NCBI GenBank assembly: GCA_022508445.1
Contig: JAFLVG010000009.1
Location: 1-62,706, forward strand
Direction: 5' to 3'
From: Clostridiales bacterium
Lineage (GTDB): Bacteria; Bacillota; Clostridia; Christensenellales; Pumilibacteraceae
DNA: 62,706 nt
Each line of letters starts with the position of its first letter. The first letter of the stretch is position 1. A program made the position numbers and the translations under genes. The notes under the pieces were generated by a model that had not been told where the DNA came from, did not search any database, and worked only from the letters and a program-made list of their open reading frames with translations. Below, piece by piece: positions 49,559 to 57,464 of the stretch.

Positions 49559-51097
49559 ATGGAGATGATCTACGGCGTGAAAGACAGACCGAAAATACCG
49601 CGTCTGCTTTTATTTTCGCTACAACAACTGCTTGCCATATTAGCGGCGACAATCGCCGTGCCTATGATTATAGGCAACGGCATGCAGCCTGCGGCGGCGC
49701 TTTTCGGCGCAGGTGTGGGAACAATTGTTTACTTATTGTTCACAAGGTTTAAAAGCCCGGTGTTCCTCGGCAGTTCGTTCGCTTTCCTCGGTTCGATGGG
49801 TGCGGCGTTTGCAGGCGGCGTTACAATGTCGCTCGGCTACCTCGGACTTGTCATCGGTGCGGTTTTTGCGGGACTTGTTTATGTTGTTATAGCGGTCGTA
49901 GTCAAGTTTGCCGGAACGAAGTGGATTGACAAGATTATGCCGGCGGTCGTTATCGGTCCGACGGTTGCCATTATCGGACTTTCGCTCGCAGGCAACGCAA
50001 TCGGCGATCTCTTGTCCGGCAGCGCCATGCACAAAATCATTGACGGTTCTGTAATCGAAGTTGTCGAAGGCGTTGAAAAAATCGTTCCAAACGTCGTATC
50101 GGTTGCGTACGCCCATCAGCTTATCGCACTGCTGTGCGGACTTGTTACCTTAGGCGTTACGATAGTCTGCTCGGTGTACGGCAAAAAGATGCTCAAAATG
50201 ATCCCGTTCATCATCGGCATTCTTTCCGGTTACGCAGTTGCTGCGATATTCACAGGTTTCAGCTATATCAAAGGCGCGGAAGCTCTTCGCGTAATCGACT
50301 TCACAGCGTTTGAAGCGCTTAAAACCGCAGAAGCCTGGTACCCCGACTTTGCATTCTTAACGGCGTTTAACGCTCACGGCGGCGGATACGGCTCCACAAA
50401 TATCGGCGCATACATAGGCACGATTGCAGTAGCATACATACCCGTTGCTTTCGTCGTATTCGCCGAACACCTTGCCGACCACAAAAACATTTCGTCTATC
50501 ATCGAACACGATCTTCTCGAAGATCCCGGTCTTCACCGCACCCTTCTCGGCGACGGTGTAGGCTCGATCGCAGGCGCGTTCTTCGGCGGCTGCCCCAACA
50601 CGACGTACGGTGAATCGGTCGGCTGCGTCGCCATTTCGCGCAACGCTTCGGTATGCACAATACTCGTAACCGCGTGCATGGCTATACTGTCGGCGTTCCT
50701 CGCTCCGTTCACGCTTTTCCTTGCGAGCATTCCCAAGTGCGTCATGGGTGGCGTGTGCATTGCGCTCTACGGCTTCATCGCGGTGTCCGGTCTTAAAATG
50801 ATACAGAAGGTAGACCTCAACGAAAACCGCAACCTGTTCACGGTGTCCGTCATCCTCATTGCAGGTGTGGGCGGTATGGCGCTCTCGTTCGGCAAGGTCA
50901 CGATAACCGAAGTCGCGTGCGCGCTCATTCTCGGCATCCTTACAAACCTTCTCGTAAACATTAAGGGCAAGAAAGTCGAGCAAAGCGAAGCCGTCGAAAC
51001 AGCGGCGGAGGATAACGCTCAAACAGCTGAAAACGTCAACGCGGACGAGCATACCGAGCCCGATAAGGAAGCCGCCGCGACGGAAGAAACCGAATAG
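49559..51097 (+). CDS. uraA: Uracil permease, NCS2 family
   Basis: A 512-residue transporter of the nucleobase-cation symporter-2 family with about fourteen hydrophobic segments. Uracil-permease signatures include IYGVKDRPKIPRLLLFSLQQLLAILAATIAVPMI, SSFAFLGSMGA, VVIGPTVAIIGLSLAGNAIGD, FAEHLADHKNISSII (with the substrate Glu) and GGCPNTTYGESVGCVAISRNASV. It has an unusual acidic tail of about 45 residues. The start at 49559 is supported by GGGAG; a start at 49520 would add residues unlike the family. It is followed by upp after 33 bases, forming a uracil uptake and salvage pair. Confidence 0.93.
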   Translation: MEMIYGVKDRPKIPRLLLFSLQQLLAILAATIAVPMIIGNGMQPAAALFGAGVGTIVYLLFTRFKSPVFLGSSFAFLGSMGAAFAGGVTMSLGYLGLVIGAVFAGLVYVVIAVVVKFAGTKWIDKIMPAVVIGPTVAIIGLSLAGNAIGDLLSGSAMHKIIDGSVIEVVEGVEKIVPNVVSVAYAHQLIALLCGLVTLGVTIVCSVYGKKMLKMIPFIIGILSGYAVAAIFTGFSYIKGAEALRVIDFTAFEALKTAEAWYPDFAFLTAFNAHGGGYGSTNIGAYIGTIAVAYIPVAFVVFAEHLADHKNISSIIEHDLLEDPGLHRTLLGDGVGSIAGAFFGGCPNTTYGESVGCVAISRNASVCTILVTACMAILSAFLAPFTLFLASIPKCVMGGVCIALYGFIAVSGLKMIQKVDLNENRNLFTVSVILIAGVGGMALSFGKVTITEVACALILGILTNLLVNIKGKKVEQSEAVETAAEDNAQTAENVNADEHTEPDKEAAATEETE

Positions 51098-51130
51098 GCG
51101 TAACGACCTAATTACCCACGAGGAAAAATC

Positions 51131-51769
51131 ATGAAAAAGTTTAAAAACGTTACCATACTCGATCATCCGCTTATTAATCACAAAATAGCGATTTTGCGTT
51201 CGGTCGATACGCACACCAAGGATTTCCGCGAGCTCGTGGAAGAAATAACAATGCTTCTCACATACGAGGCGTTCAAGGACGTTCCCACGCAAGTAGTCGA
51301 GGTGCAGACTCCGCTCGAAAAGTGTAAGCAGGAGATGGTTTCCGAAAACTCTATCGCGGTTATTCCCGTGCTTCGCGCAGGGCTAGGCATGGTGTCGGGC
51401 GTACACACGCTGTTCCCGACGGCAAAGGTAGGGCACATCGGTATGTACCGCGACGAGGAAACTTTGCAGCCCCAAGAGTATTACTGCAAGCTTCCCGACG
51501 GCATAGAGAAAAAGCGCGCAATCGTGCTCGATCCCATGCTTGCAACAGGCGGCAGTGCGTGTGCGGCTATAAATCTGTTAAAGAGCAAGGGTTGCAGAGA
51601 TATTCACCAGATGTCGATTATCGCCGCGCCCGAGGGCGTCGAGCGTTTGGCAACCGAACATCCCGACGTGCGGATTTTTGTCGCTGTGCTTGACAGAGGT
51701 CTCAACGAGAACGGCTACATAGTTCCCGGCCTCGGTGACGCGGGCGACAGACTGTTCGGCACTAAATAG
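51131..51769 (+). CDS. upp: Uracil phosphoribosyltransferase
   Basis: A 212-residue enzyme joining uracil and PRPP to UMP. Motifs are ILDHPLINHKIAILRSVDT near the start, IPVLRAGLGMVSGV, the PRPP loop VLDPMLATGGSACAAI and the uracil-binding YIVPGLGDAGDRLFGTK C-terminus. Full length. It follows the uracil permease gene in the same transcription unit and is followed by a strong terminator. GAGG precedes the ATG. Confidence 0.96.
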   Translation: MKKFKNVTILDHPLINHKIAILRSVDTHTKDFRELVEEITMLLTYEAFKDVPTQVVEVQTPLEKCKQEMVSENSIAVIPVLRAGLGMVSGVHTLFPTAKVGHIGMYRDEETLQPQEYYCKLPDGIEKKRAIVLDPMLATGGSACAAINLLKSKGCRDIHQMSIIAAPEGVERLATEHPDVRIFVAVLDRGLNENGYIVPGLGDAGDRLFGTK

Positions 51770-51790
51770 GTAAGAGTGATTCGATTAAAC

Positions 51791-51824
51791 AAAAGTCGGC
51801 ATTTATAAATGCCGACTTTTTGTA
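51791..51824 (+). terminator. Terminator after upp
   Basis: AAAAGTCGGCATTT (51791-51804) pairs with AAATGCCGACTTTT (51807-51820) around a two-base loop, then T. Confidence 0.92.
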
Positions 51825-51863
51825 TGCTTTTATTATCCGACAAAACACCTGCTTGAAAATCGC

Positions 51864-51892
51864 TTGCAAAACATTTGTTTTTGTGATAGAAT
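51864..51892 (+). promoter_or_regulatory. Promoter of corA leader and corA
   Basis: TTGCAA (51864-51869), 17 bases, TAGAAT (51887-51892), just ahead of the GGAGG of the leader ORF. Confidence 0.7.
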
Positions 51893-51910
51893 ACAAAACG
51901 GAGGATAGCA

Positions 51911-51943
51911 ATGGACAGTTCCGACGGTAGTTGTAATAGTTAG
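51911..51943 (+). CDS. Putative 10-residue leader peptide upstream of corA
   Basis: A perfect GGAGG (51900-51904) sits 6 bases before an ATG that encodes MDSSDGSCNS and then TAG. The frame is the same as corA, which begins 48 bases after the stop, and corA itself has no good ribosome site. A hairpin, GGGCG-CGATA-CGCCC (51962-51976), lies between. This could be a regulatory leader, or the original corA initiation site cut off by a stop codon. Confidence 0.45.
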   Translation: MDSSDGSCNS

Positions 51944-51991
51944 GTTCGCGCTTACGGTTGTGGGCGCGATACGCCCGTTGTTAAGCACGCT

Positions 51992-52930
51992 ATGTTAAAA
52001 ATATATGCTATGGAAAGCGGCAAGCGCGAGCTTGCAGAGCGCACGGAAATCGTGCCCGGAACGTGGATTAACCTCGAAAATCCGTCCGATTTGGAAGTTG
52101 AGCTCGTAAGCGCCGCCACCAAAATACCCGAAGAAATGCTCAAAGCCGCACTCGACGAAGAGGAGCGCGCGCGTATCGACGTAGACGACGACGTCACGCT
52201 CGTGCTTGTGGACATTCCCGTTATCAACGAGGAAAAGGACGCATACGTATATTCCACGCTCCCCCTTGCCATGGTGTTCAATAAGGATTATTTCGTTACC
52301 GTATGCCTGCGTGAAACATCCGTTCTCGGCGATTTCGTGACAAAGGCTATCCGCAATTTCGACGTAAACAAGCGTACGCGGTTTATCTATCAGATACTGT
52401 ACTGCAATGCGACAAAATATTTGTACTACCTCAAACTTATCGACCGCACGGCAAGCCGCATTCAGCAGTCTTTGCATCGCTCGCTAAAAAACACAGAGCT
52501 CATCAAGCTTCTCGATCTCGACAAAGCGCTCGTTTATTTTTCCACGTCGCTAAACGCCAATCAGATAGTTATCGACCGCATTCGCACTCTTTCGACTATT
52601 AAGCATTACGAGGACGACAACGATTTGCTAGACGACGTCATCATCGAGAACAAGCAGGCGATAGAAATGGCGTCCATTCACCGCGAGGTTTTGTCCGGAA
52701 CGATGGACGCGTTCGCATCGGTCATTTCCAACAACCAAAACATCGTGATGAAATTACTCACGGCAATCACGATTTTGCTGACTATCCCAACGCTTGTCAG
52801 CGGACTTTGGGGCATGAACGTACTTGTGCCGTTTGCCGAAACCCAATACGGGTTCTGGATAATACTCGGAATAATCGCGGTAATACTCATTCCCGTCATA
52901 ATCATTATGATTCGAAAGCGAATGTTTTAG
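51992..52930 (+). CDS. corA: CorA family divalent-metal transporter
   Basis: A 312-residue CorA-type magnesium/cobalt channel protein. The large N-terminal cytoplasmic domain (starts MLKIYAMESGK, then TWINLENPSDLEVELV) leads to two C-terminal transmembrane helices. The signature GMN is present in SGLWGMNVLVPF before the second helix, and the tail is basic (IMIRKRMF). Length fits the shorter Bacillota CorA group. The ATG at 51992 matches the usual family start but lacks a Shine-Dalgarno; see the leader ORF upstream. A hairpin-like ACAAATTACGTAAATTTGT follows the stop. Confidence 0.91.
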   Translation: MLKIYAMESGKRELAERTEIVPGTWINLENPSDLEVELVSAATKIPEEMLKAALDEEERARIDVDDDVTLVLVDIPVINEEKDAYVYSTLPLAMVFNKDYFVTVCLRETSVLGDFVTKAIRNFDVNKRTRFIYQILYCNATKYLYYLKLIDRTASRIQQSLHRSLKNTELIKLLDLDKALVYFSTSLNANQIVIDRIRTLSTIKHYEDDNDLLDDVIIENKQAIEMASIHREVLSGTMDAFASVISNNQNIVMKLLTAITILLTIPTLVSGLWGMNVLVPFAETQYGFWIILGIIAVILIPVIIIMIRKRMF

Positions 52931-53002
52931 CGAAAATTTAATCTGTTTGTGACAAATTACGTAAATTTGTGTACGGTTTTTCGCTTAAATTTTGACAAAA
53001 TA

Positions 53003-53031
53003 TTGACAAAAAAAAGTAAGCGTTGTATAAT
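53003..53031 (+). promoter_or_regulatory. Consensus sigma-A promoter, likely leaderless transcript
   Basis: TTGACA (53003-53008), 17 bases, TATAAT (53026-53031): a perfect match to consensus. Normal initiation falls at about 53037-53038, on the A of the start codon. Confidence 0.88.
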
Positions 53032-53037
53032 TGTTCT

Positions 53038-54759
53038 ATGTTAGATTGGAGTAGTATCTTCAATATCGTATTCGTTGCGGCTGCCGCCTTTTTCGCAGTC
53101 TACTTTTTGATTGTTACAATCGCAGTAGCGGTAAAGGGTAAGCGCAAGTGCAACGCATTCGATGTTATCACGCGTATTCTCGCCACGCTCGTGTTTATTG
53201 CGGCGGTCGGCATGCTGGCAGGCGCTATTTTGAGCATGCTGGATAGCGGCATGTACATAGTGGCGGCAACTGTGGAGGGTAAGTCCGCGGCTGTACTCGT
53301 TATAGGCGAGACGGCGACCGAGCTACCCGTACCCGAACTGTTTGTAGCATTGGCGTCGTCAATCGGTGCGGAGCTTTCCGTGGCGCTGTTTATTTGCAGT
53401 CTTGCCGCGCTCATCGTCGATTGCCTTGTTGCAAACAAAAAGTCCGAAAAGAAGGCAAAAGTAAACCAAGTCAAGCAGACCAAAACCGCCGAACAGCTAA
53501 AACGCGAGGCGGAGCTAGAAAGGATTCGCAAGATAGGCGAGTCCGCAGTCAAGAAAACAAACGCCGCGGCACGCACTGCCGATCAGACTTCTGCGACCGA
53601 GAAACCGCAGGGCGACGAGCCGCAAGTTTCACAAGCGCAGGAGCAAGCGGAGCCGGAGCAGAGCTTCGATTGGCGCGAAACTCCCAAAGAGCAACCGCAT
53701 GTCGGTTTTGTAGGTATAAAGGATACCGTGGACGATTTCGACAGCTTTGACGATGTGCCGCAAGATTCGGAAGAAACGAATGAAGAAGTGCCGCAAGACT
53801 ACGACTTCGTAAACGGCGAAACCGATGATGTGCAAGCCGATAAAGCGGATGAAGCGGAAGAGCAGTACGAAGAGCAATCGTACGAGGACGAAAACTACGA
53901 AGAAGTGAGTGACGACGAGCAGGATATCTACGCCAAAACCGAAGAGGAGGATGGCGTAGTCGAGGACGAAGAGGCCGTTGAAGAGGTAGTTGAAGAACAA
54001 GCCGAAGAAGAGGATGTCGAGGAAATCGAAGAAGAATTTGATGAGCAAACAGGCGAAGAAGCCTACGAAGAAGAAATCGAAACACAAGCGGAAGACGACG
54101 ATATAGTCGTTGACGAGGGTAGCGACGAAGAAGAGGTCTACGAAGAAGAGTTCGAGGAAGAGGCTGAACCCGAAGCAGATGGCGAAACGCCGTGGTATGC
54201 AGTAAACGGCGAAAGCGAAGAGGAAGAGGATGTCTACGAAAAGTCCGACGAACAATCTGACGATCAAGAGCTTGAAGAAGTAGAGGACGACGGTCAAGAT
54301 GACGAGCAGGTTGTCGAAGAACAGTCTCATGTCGAGCAACCTGTCGCCGACGAGCAGGTAGACGAGCATATCGAACCCAACCGCGGAATATACATTCCCG
54401 AAATTCGAACGCTCACCCGTCAGCCCGAAATCGAAAATCCGAATAACGATCAATCGCAAGAAAAGAACACGCCCACCGCTACGCCAAAGCGGCAGGCCCA
54501 AAAGCAATCGACAGACTCCAAGCCCGCAACGGGCGGAGCAAAACGCACGGCAGGCAGCGGAACGAAATCCAAACCGCGCGGCGGAGCGAAGTCTGCGGCA
54601 AAGCGGATTGTTGACGAGAAGAAACTGCCGGTTACGAGAAGATACGTTATTCTCGATAGGCGCAACGCGGTCAATATGTTCGGCGAATATTTGAAAGAAC
54701 GCAGTAAGGCGGAGAAAGACAAGCTCCGTTCGTCGATTAGCACCATTATAATCGAGTAA
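53038..54759 (+). CDS. Membrane protein with long acidic domain and basic C-terminus
   Basis: A 573-residue protein of unknown function. The N-terminus has three transmembrane helices (about 8-32, 42-66 and 98-130). A basic linker (KKSEKKAKVNQVKQTKTAEQLKREAEL) leads into about 250 residues dominated by Glu, Asp and Gln, with many Tyr-Glu-Glu units (about 190-455). A Pro/Lys/Ser-rich basic stretch follows, then a conserved-looking C-terminal motif (KLPVTRRYVILDRRNAVNMFGEYLKERSKAEKDKL). The layout suggests a membrane scaffold with charged disordered regions. The ATG at 53038 lies at the expected transcription start and has no Shine-Dalgarno. An in-frame TTG at 53023 lies inside the promoter and is rejected. 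Confidence 0.78.
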   Translation: MLDWSSIFNIVFVAAAAFFAVYFLIVTIAVAVKGKRKCNAFDVITRILATLVFIAAVGMLAGAILSMLDSGMYIVAATVEGKSAAVLVIGETATELPVPELFVALASSIGAELSVALFICSLAALIVDCLVANKKSEKKAKVNQVKQTKTAEQLKREAELERIRKIGESAVKKTNAAARTADQTSATEKPQGDEPQVSQAQEQAEPEQSFDWRETPKEQPHVGFVGIKDTVDDFDSFDDVPQDSEETNEEVPQDYDFVNGETDDVQADKADEAEEQYEEQSYEDENYEEVSDDEQDIYAKTEEEDGVVEDEEAVEEVVEEQAEEEDVEEIEEEFDEQTGEEAYEEEIETQAEDDDIVVDEGSDEEEVYEEEFEEEAEPEADGETPWYAVNGESEEEEDVYEKSDEQSDDQELEEVEDDGQDDEQVVEEQSHVEQPVADEQVDEHIEPNRGIYIPEIRTLTRQPEIENPNNDQSQEKNTPTATPKRQAQKQSTDSKPATGGAKRTAGSGTKSKPRGGAKSAAKRIVDEKKLPVTRRYVILDRRNAVNMFGEYLKERSKAEKDKLRSSISTIIIE

Positions 54760-54771
54760 CAAGAGGGTTGT

Positions 54772-55716
54772 ATGTATTGTGTCGGTATTGATATCGGCGG
54801 TATGTCGATAAAAGCCGGTGTTGTAGATAAAGACGGCAACATCATCAAAAAGGGAAAAGTCGTTACCGACGTCGCCGCAGGCGAGCATAAGATAATCAAT
54901 GATATCGGCAATCTCGTTTTGTCGCTTGCCGATCCCAAAGACCGTGATTTTGTCGGTATCGGTATCGGTTGCCCGGGCGCGATAAATTCGTCCACCGGCG
55001 TAGTCAACCGCGCGTTCAATTTGAATTGGCACAACGTTGCGCTTGCCGAAGAGCTTGCGCGTATGATTAACAAGCCTATAAAGGTGTGCAATGACGCAAA
55101 CGTAGCCGCGCTCGGCGAAACGATGTTCGGCGTCGGTAGGACGTACAAAGACGCCATTTTCCTCACGCTCGGCACCGGCGTCGGCGGCGGCATTGTTCTC
55201 GGCGGCAAGCTCTACGAGGGCAACGAGAGCAAGGGCGCGGAGCTCGGACACATGGTGCTTGTCGTGGACGGCGAGCCATGCTCGTGCGGCAGGCGCGGTT
55301 GCATGGAAGCGTATTGCAGTGCGAGTGCGCTCATTCGCGAGACCAAAAAGGCCATGCTTGCCGACAAGAATTCGAGCATGTGGAAGTTTTCTCCGACGCT
55401 CGACGAAGTGGACGGAAGAACGGCGTTCGAGTGCAGTAAGACGGGCGATCGTGCCGCGTCGCAAGTCGTAGACTATTTTGTCAAATATTTGGGCGAGGGC
55501 ATGCTCAACTTTGCCAATATTTTCAGACCGCAAGCCATAATTCTCGGCGGCGGAGTCTGCGCGCAAGGCGACTATTTGATTTACAAGCTCAAAGACTACT
55601 GCAAGGACAGAAATTACGGGTTTGCCGACACGCCCAGGTTCGATATTTTGGCGGCCCAGCTCGGCAACGACGCCGGCATAATCGGTGCGGCGGCGCTCAT
55701 ATACGCGATGGCTTGA
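54772..55716 (+). CDS. ROK family glucokinase
   Basis: A 314-residue sugar kinase of the ROK family, most likely glucokinase. The ATP loop is GIDIGGMSIKAGVVD at the N-terminus. IGCPGAI, the catalytic-region CNDANVAALGE, LGTGVGGGIVLGGKLYEG and the zinc-binding ELGHMVLVVDGEPCSCGRRGCMEAYCS are intact. The absence of an N-terminal helix-turn-helix marks it as a kinase, not a ROK repressor. AGAGGG precedes the start, 12 bases after the acidic membrane protein, so they may share a transcript. Terminator downstream. Confidence 0.92.
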   Translation: MYCVGIDIGGMSIKAGVVDKDGNIIKKGKVVTDVAAGEHKIINDIGNLVLSLADPKDRDFVGIGIGCPGAINSSTGVVNRAFNLNWHNVALAEELARMINKPIKVCNDANVAALGETMFGVGRTYKDAIFLTLGTGVGGGIVLGGKLYEGNESKGAELGHMVLVVDGEPCSCGRRGCMEAYCSASALIRETKKAMLADKNSSMWKFSPTLDEVDGRTAFECSKTGDRAASQVVDYFVKYLGEGMLNFANIFRPQAIILGGGVCAQGDYLIYKLKDYCKDRNYGFADTPRFDILAAQLGNDAGIIGAAALIYAMA

Positions 55717-55746
55717 ACGCAATCCGACTTTAAATATAGTTTTTAT

Positions 55747-55774
55747 GCGGTGACTCGATGTCGCCGCTTTTTTT
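55747..55774 (+). terminator. Terminator after ROK kinase
   Basis: GCGGTGA (55747-55753) pairs with TCGCCGC (55761-55767; one G-U), then a long T run. Confidence 0.82.
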
Positions 55775-55819
55775 TGTTGAAAACTATATATACAGTTTGG
55801 TAGAAATTTGGCGAAGGGC

Positions 55820-55848
55820 TTGACTTGTCATATTCCGAGTGTTATAAT
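55820..55848 (+). promoter_or_regulatory. Promoter of rubrerythrin gene
   Basis: TTGACT (55820-55825), 17 bases, TATAAT (55843-55848). The -10 lies in TTATAATTATGA, which matches one half of a PerR box (TTATAATNATTATAA), so peroxide control is conceivable. Confidence 0.75.
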
Positions 55849-55878
55849 TATGACACAACAAATAAAGGAGTAAAAATC

Positions 55879-56418
55879 ATGAAAAGCCTCAAAGGTACAA
55901 AGACAGAAGAAAACCTTATGACCGCGTTCTCGGGCGAGAGCATGGCGCGCAACAAGTACGATTACTATGCTTCCAAGGCCAAGAAGGACGGATATGAGCA
56001 GATAGCGAGCATCTTTGCCGAAACCGCCGCTAACGAGAAGGAGCATGCCAAAATTTGGTACAAGCTCTTACATAACGGCATCGGCGATACGCTTACAAAC
56101 CTCAAAGACGCCGCCGACGGCGAACACTTCGAGTGGACGGATATGTACAAGACGTTCGCCGAGGAAGCCGACAAAGAGGGCTTTGCTTCCATAGCGGAGC
56201 TTTTCCGCAAGGTTGCGGCTATCGAGAAAACGCACGAGGAGCGTTACGTCAAGCTTGCGGCAAACATCGAAAAGAACGAGGTGTTCACCAAGGGCGTTAA
56301 AGTTGTTTGGGTATGCTTGAACTGCGGACACATGGTCGTTGCGGACAGCGCGCCCGAGGTTTGCCCCGTCTGCGCACATCCCCGCGCGTTCTTTGCTATG
56401 AAAGCGGAAAATTATTAA
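55879..56418 (+). CDS. Rubrerythrin
   Basis: A 179-residue non-haem diiron peroxidase that protects anaerobes from hydrogen peroxide. The diiron ligands are in the four-helix part: [29 protein letters not shown] and [15 protein letters not shown]-terminal rubredoxin-type Fe(Cys)4 site (VCLNCGH and [11 protein letters not shown]) supplies electrons. The start at 55879 has AAGGAG upstream; an in-frame start at 55825 lies inside the promoter. Monocistronic, between a consensus promoter and a terminator. Confidence 0.95.
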   Translation: MKSLKGTKTEENLMTAFSGESMARNKYDYYASKAKKDGYEQIASIFAETAANEKEHAKIWYKLLHNGIGDTLTNLKDAADGEHFEWTDMYKTFAEEADKEGFASIAELFRKVAAIEKTHEERYVKLAANIEKNEVFTKGVKVVWVCLNCGHMVVADSAPEVCPVCAHPRAFFAMKAENY

Positions 56419-56453
56419 ACCCATATCTTCTGGAAATCTATCTATCGACATTA

Positions 56454-56487
56454 AATCGGGATTCAAAAACGAACCCCGATTTTTTGT
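56454..56487 (+). terminator. Terminator after rubrerythrin
   Basis: AATCGGGATTC (56454-56464) pairs with GAACCCCGATT (56471-56481) with one mismatch, then T6. Confidence 0.87.
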
Positions 56488-56531
56488 ATTGTTGTCTTGA
56501 CTGACACCCGAATACTTGTTTGCAAAAACGC

Positions 56532-56560
56532 TTGTAAAGCGCTCGATTTTATGTTACAAT
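56532..56560 (+). promoter_or_regulatory. Promoter of flavodoxin-like gene
   Basis: TTGTAA (56532-56537), 17 bases, TACAAT (56555-56560), 29 bases before the start. Confidence 0.65.
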
Positions 56561-56589
56561 ACATACATTACAAATGCAGAGGTTTTGCG

Positions 56590-57252
56590 ATGAAAGGTAA
56601 GCTGCTTATTGTTTTCAAGTCCACTCACGGCTATGTCAAGCGCTACGTCGATATTCTCGGCAACGCGCTCGGTTGCGACGCCGTGCCGGCGGACAAGCTC
56701 AAAGCCGAGTATCTCGGCGGATATGATAAGATATTGTTTATCGGGAGCGTGCGAGGCGGACAGATTGCCGGATTTAAGAGGATAAGCGATTTTCTCGAAG
56801 GAATTTACAAAAAGCTCACGGTCTGCGGCGTAGGAATGTTACCGTACAGCAAGGAGATTGCGGAAAGCATTAAGAGCAGTACGGTAAGCGTCATGTACGA
56901 GAAATTCATCCCCGTGTTTTACGCGCAAGGCGGCTTCGATTTCAACGAGCTTTCGCGCACCGAAAAGATGTCCATGACAATGATGGTTCGCCAAATCAAG
57001 GCGGGAAGCGTCATAAGCGAAGAGGGCACGTTCTTTTTAGACGCAATGCACACTCCTGTCGACGAGGTAAAGCAGTCCAACATCCAACCGCTTATAGATT
57101 ATCTCGACGACAAGACGGTTGATGAAAAGCTCTACGTTCCGCCCGAAATAACCGATTCCGAACAGGAAAAGCAATTCTTCGAGGAAATGGAGAAGGCAGC
57201 GGCCGCGCCGGACAACAAAAAGCGCGCGCTCAAAAAGAAACTCATGAAGTAG
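56590..57252 (+). CDS. Flavodoxin-domain protein
   Basis: A 220-residue protein whose first 150 residues form a flavodoxin fold (MKGKLLIVFKSTHGYVKRYVDIL with the FMN phosphate loop, then YDKILFIGSVRGGQIAG). It resembles the Flavodoxin_5/HemG-like group, small flavoproteins used in redox reactions, but it has a long extra C-terminal part with a basic end (NKKRALKKKLMK). A redox role is likely, the partner unknown; neighbouring rubrerythrin makes oxidative-stress chemistry plausible. AGAGG supports ATG 56590; an in-frame start at 56497 lies ahead of the promoter. Confidence 0.78.
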   Translation: MKGKLLIVFKSTHGYVKRYVDILGNALGCDAVPADKLKAEYLGGYDKILFIGSVRGGQIAGFKRISDFLEGIYKKLTVCGVGMLPYSKEIAESIKSSTVSVMYEKFIPVFYAQGGFDFNELSRTEKMSMTMMVRQIKAGSVISEEGTFFLDAMHTPVDEVKQSNIQPLIDYLDDKTVDEKLYVPPEITDSEQEKQFFEEMEKAAAAPDNKKRALKKKLMK

Positions 57253-57277
57253 CCTTTATAACCAAACCATCAATTTA

Positions 57278-57318
57278 AAAGCGCTCCTTTTCACTATGAC
57301 ATTTGGGGAGCGCTTTTT
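57278..57318 (+). terminator. Terminator after flavodoxin-like gene
   Basis: AAAAGCGCTCC (57278-57288) pairs with GGAGCGCTTTT (57307-57317), loop of 18, then T. Confidence 0.85.
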
Positions 57319-57364
57319 GATTGAAAAAATTTTTTATAAATATCTGAAAATCGCATAAATATGT

Positions 57365-57393
57365 TTGACATATAGTCGCGTTTACTATATACT
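57365..57393 (+). promoter_or_regulatory. Promoter of XRE-cupin regulator (and pot operon)
   Basis: TTGACA (57365-57370), 17 bases, TATACT (57388-57393), 72 bases before the regulator start. Confidence 0.85.
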
Positions 57394-57418
57394 ACTTTTC
57401 GGTTTACTAAATGTAAAC
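57380..57418. promoter_or_regulatory. Candidate operator: GTTTAC repeats
   Basis: GTTTAC-TAAAT-GTAAAC is a perfect inverted repeat at 57402-57418, and a further GTTTAC half-site lies in the promoter spacer (57380-57385). This position, over and just after the -10, suits repression, most simply by the adjacent XRE-cupin protein on its own promoter. Confidence 0.5.
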
Positions 57419-57464
57419 AAAAAGTTTAAATAAAATTAACTTTTGTTTGAGAGGAAATTCGGAC

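Noticed and set aside
51941-51943. TAG before corA read as pyrrolysine or another recoded residue
   Set aside because: Nothing else in the window suggests stop-codon recoding, and CorA homologues start at the later ATG.
53629-55722. 697-codon minus-strand frame across the acidic membrane protein and ROK kinase genes
   Set aside because: It lies opposite two convincing genes. The apparent Phe/Leu/Val-rich product is what antisense of GAA/GAG-rich coding DNA gives.
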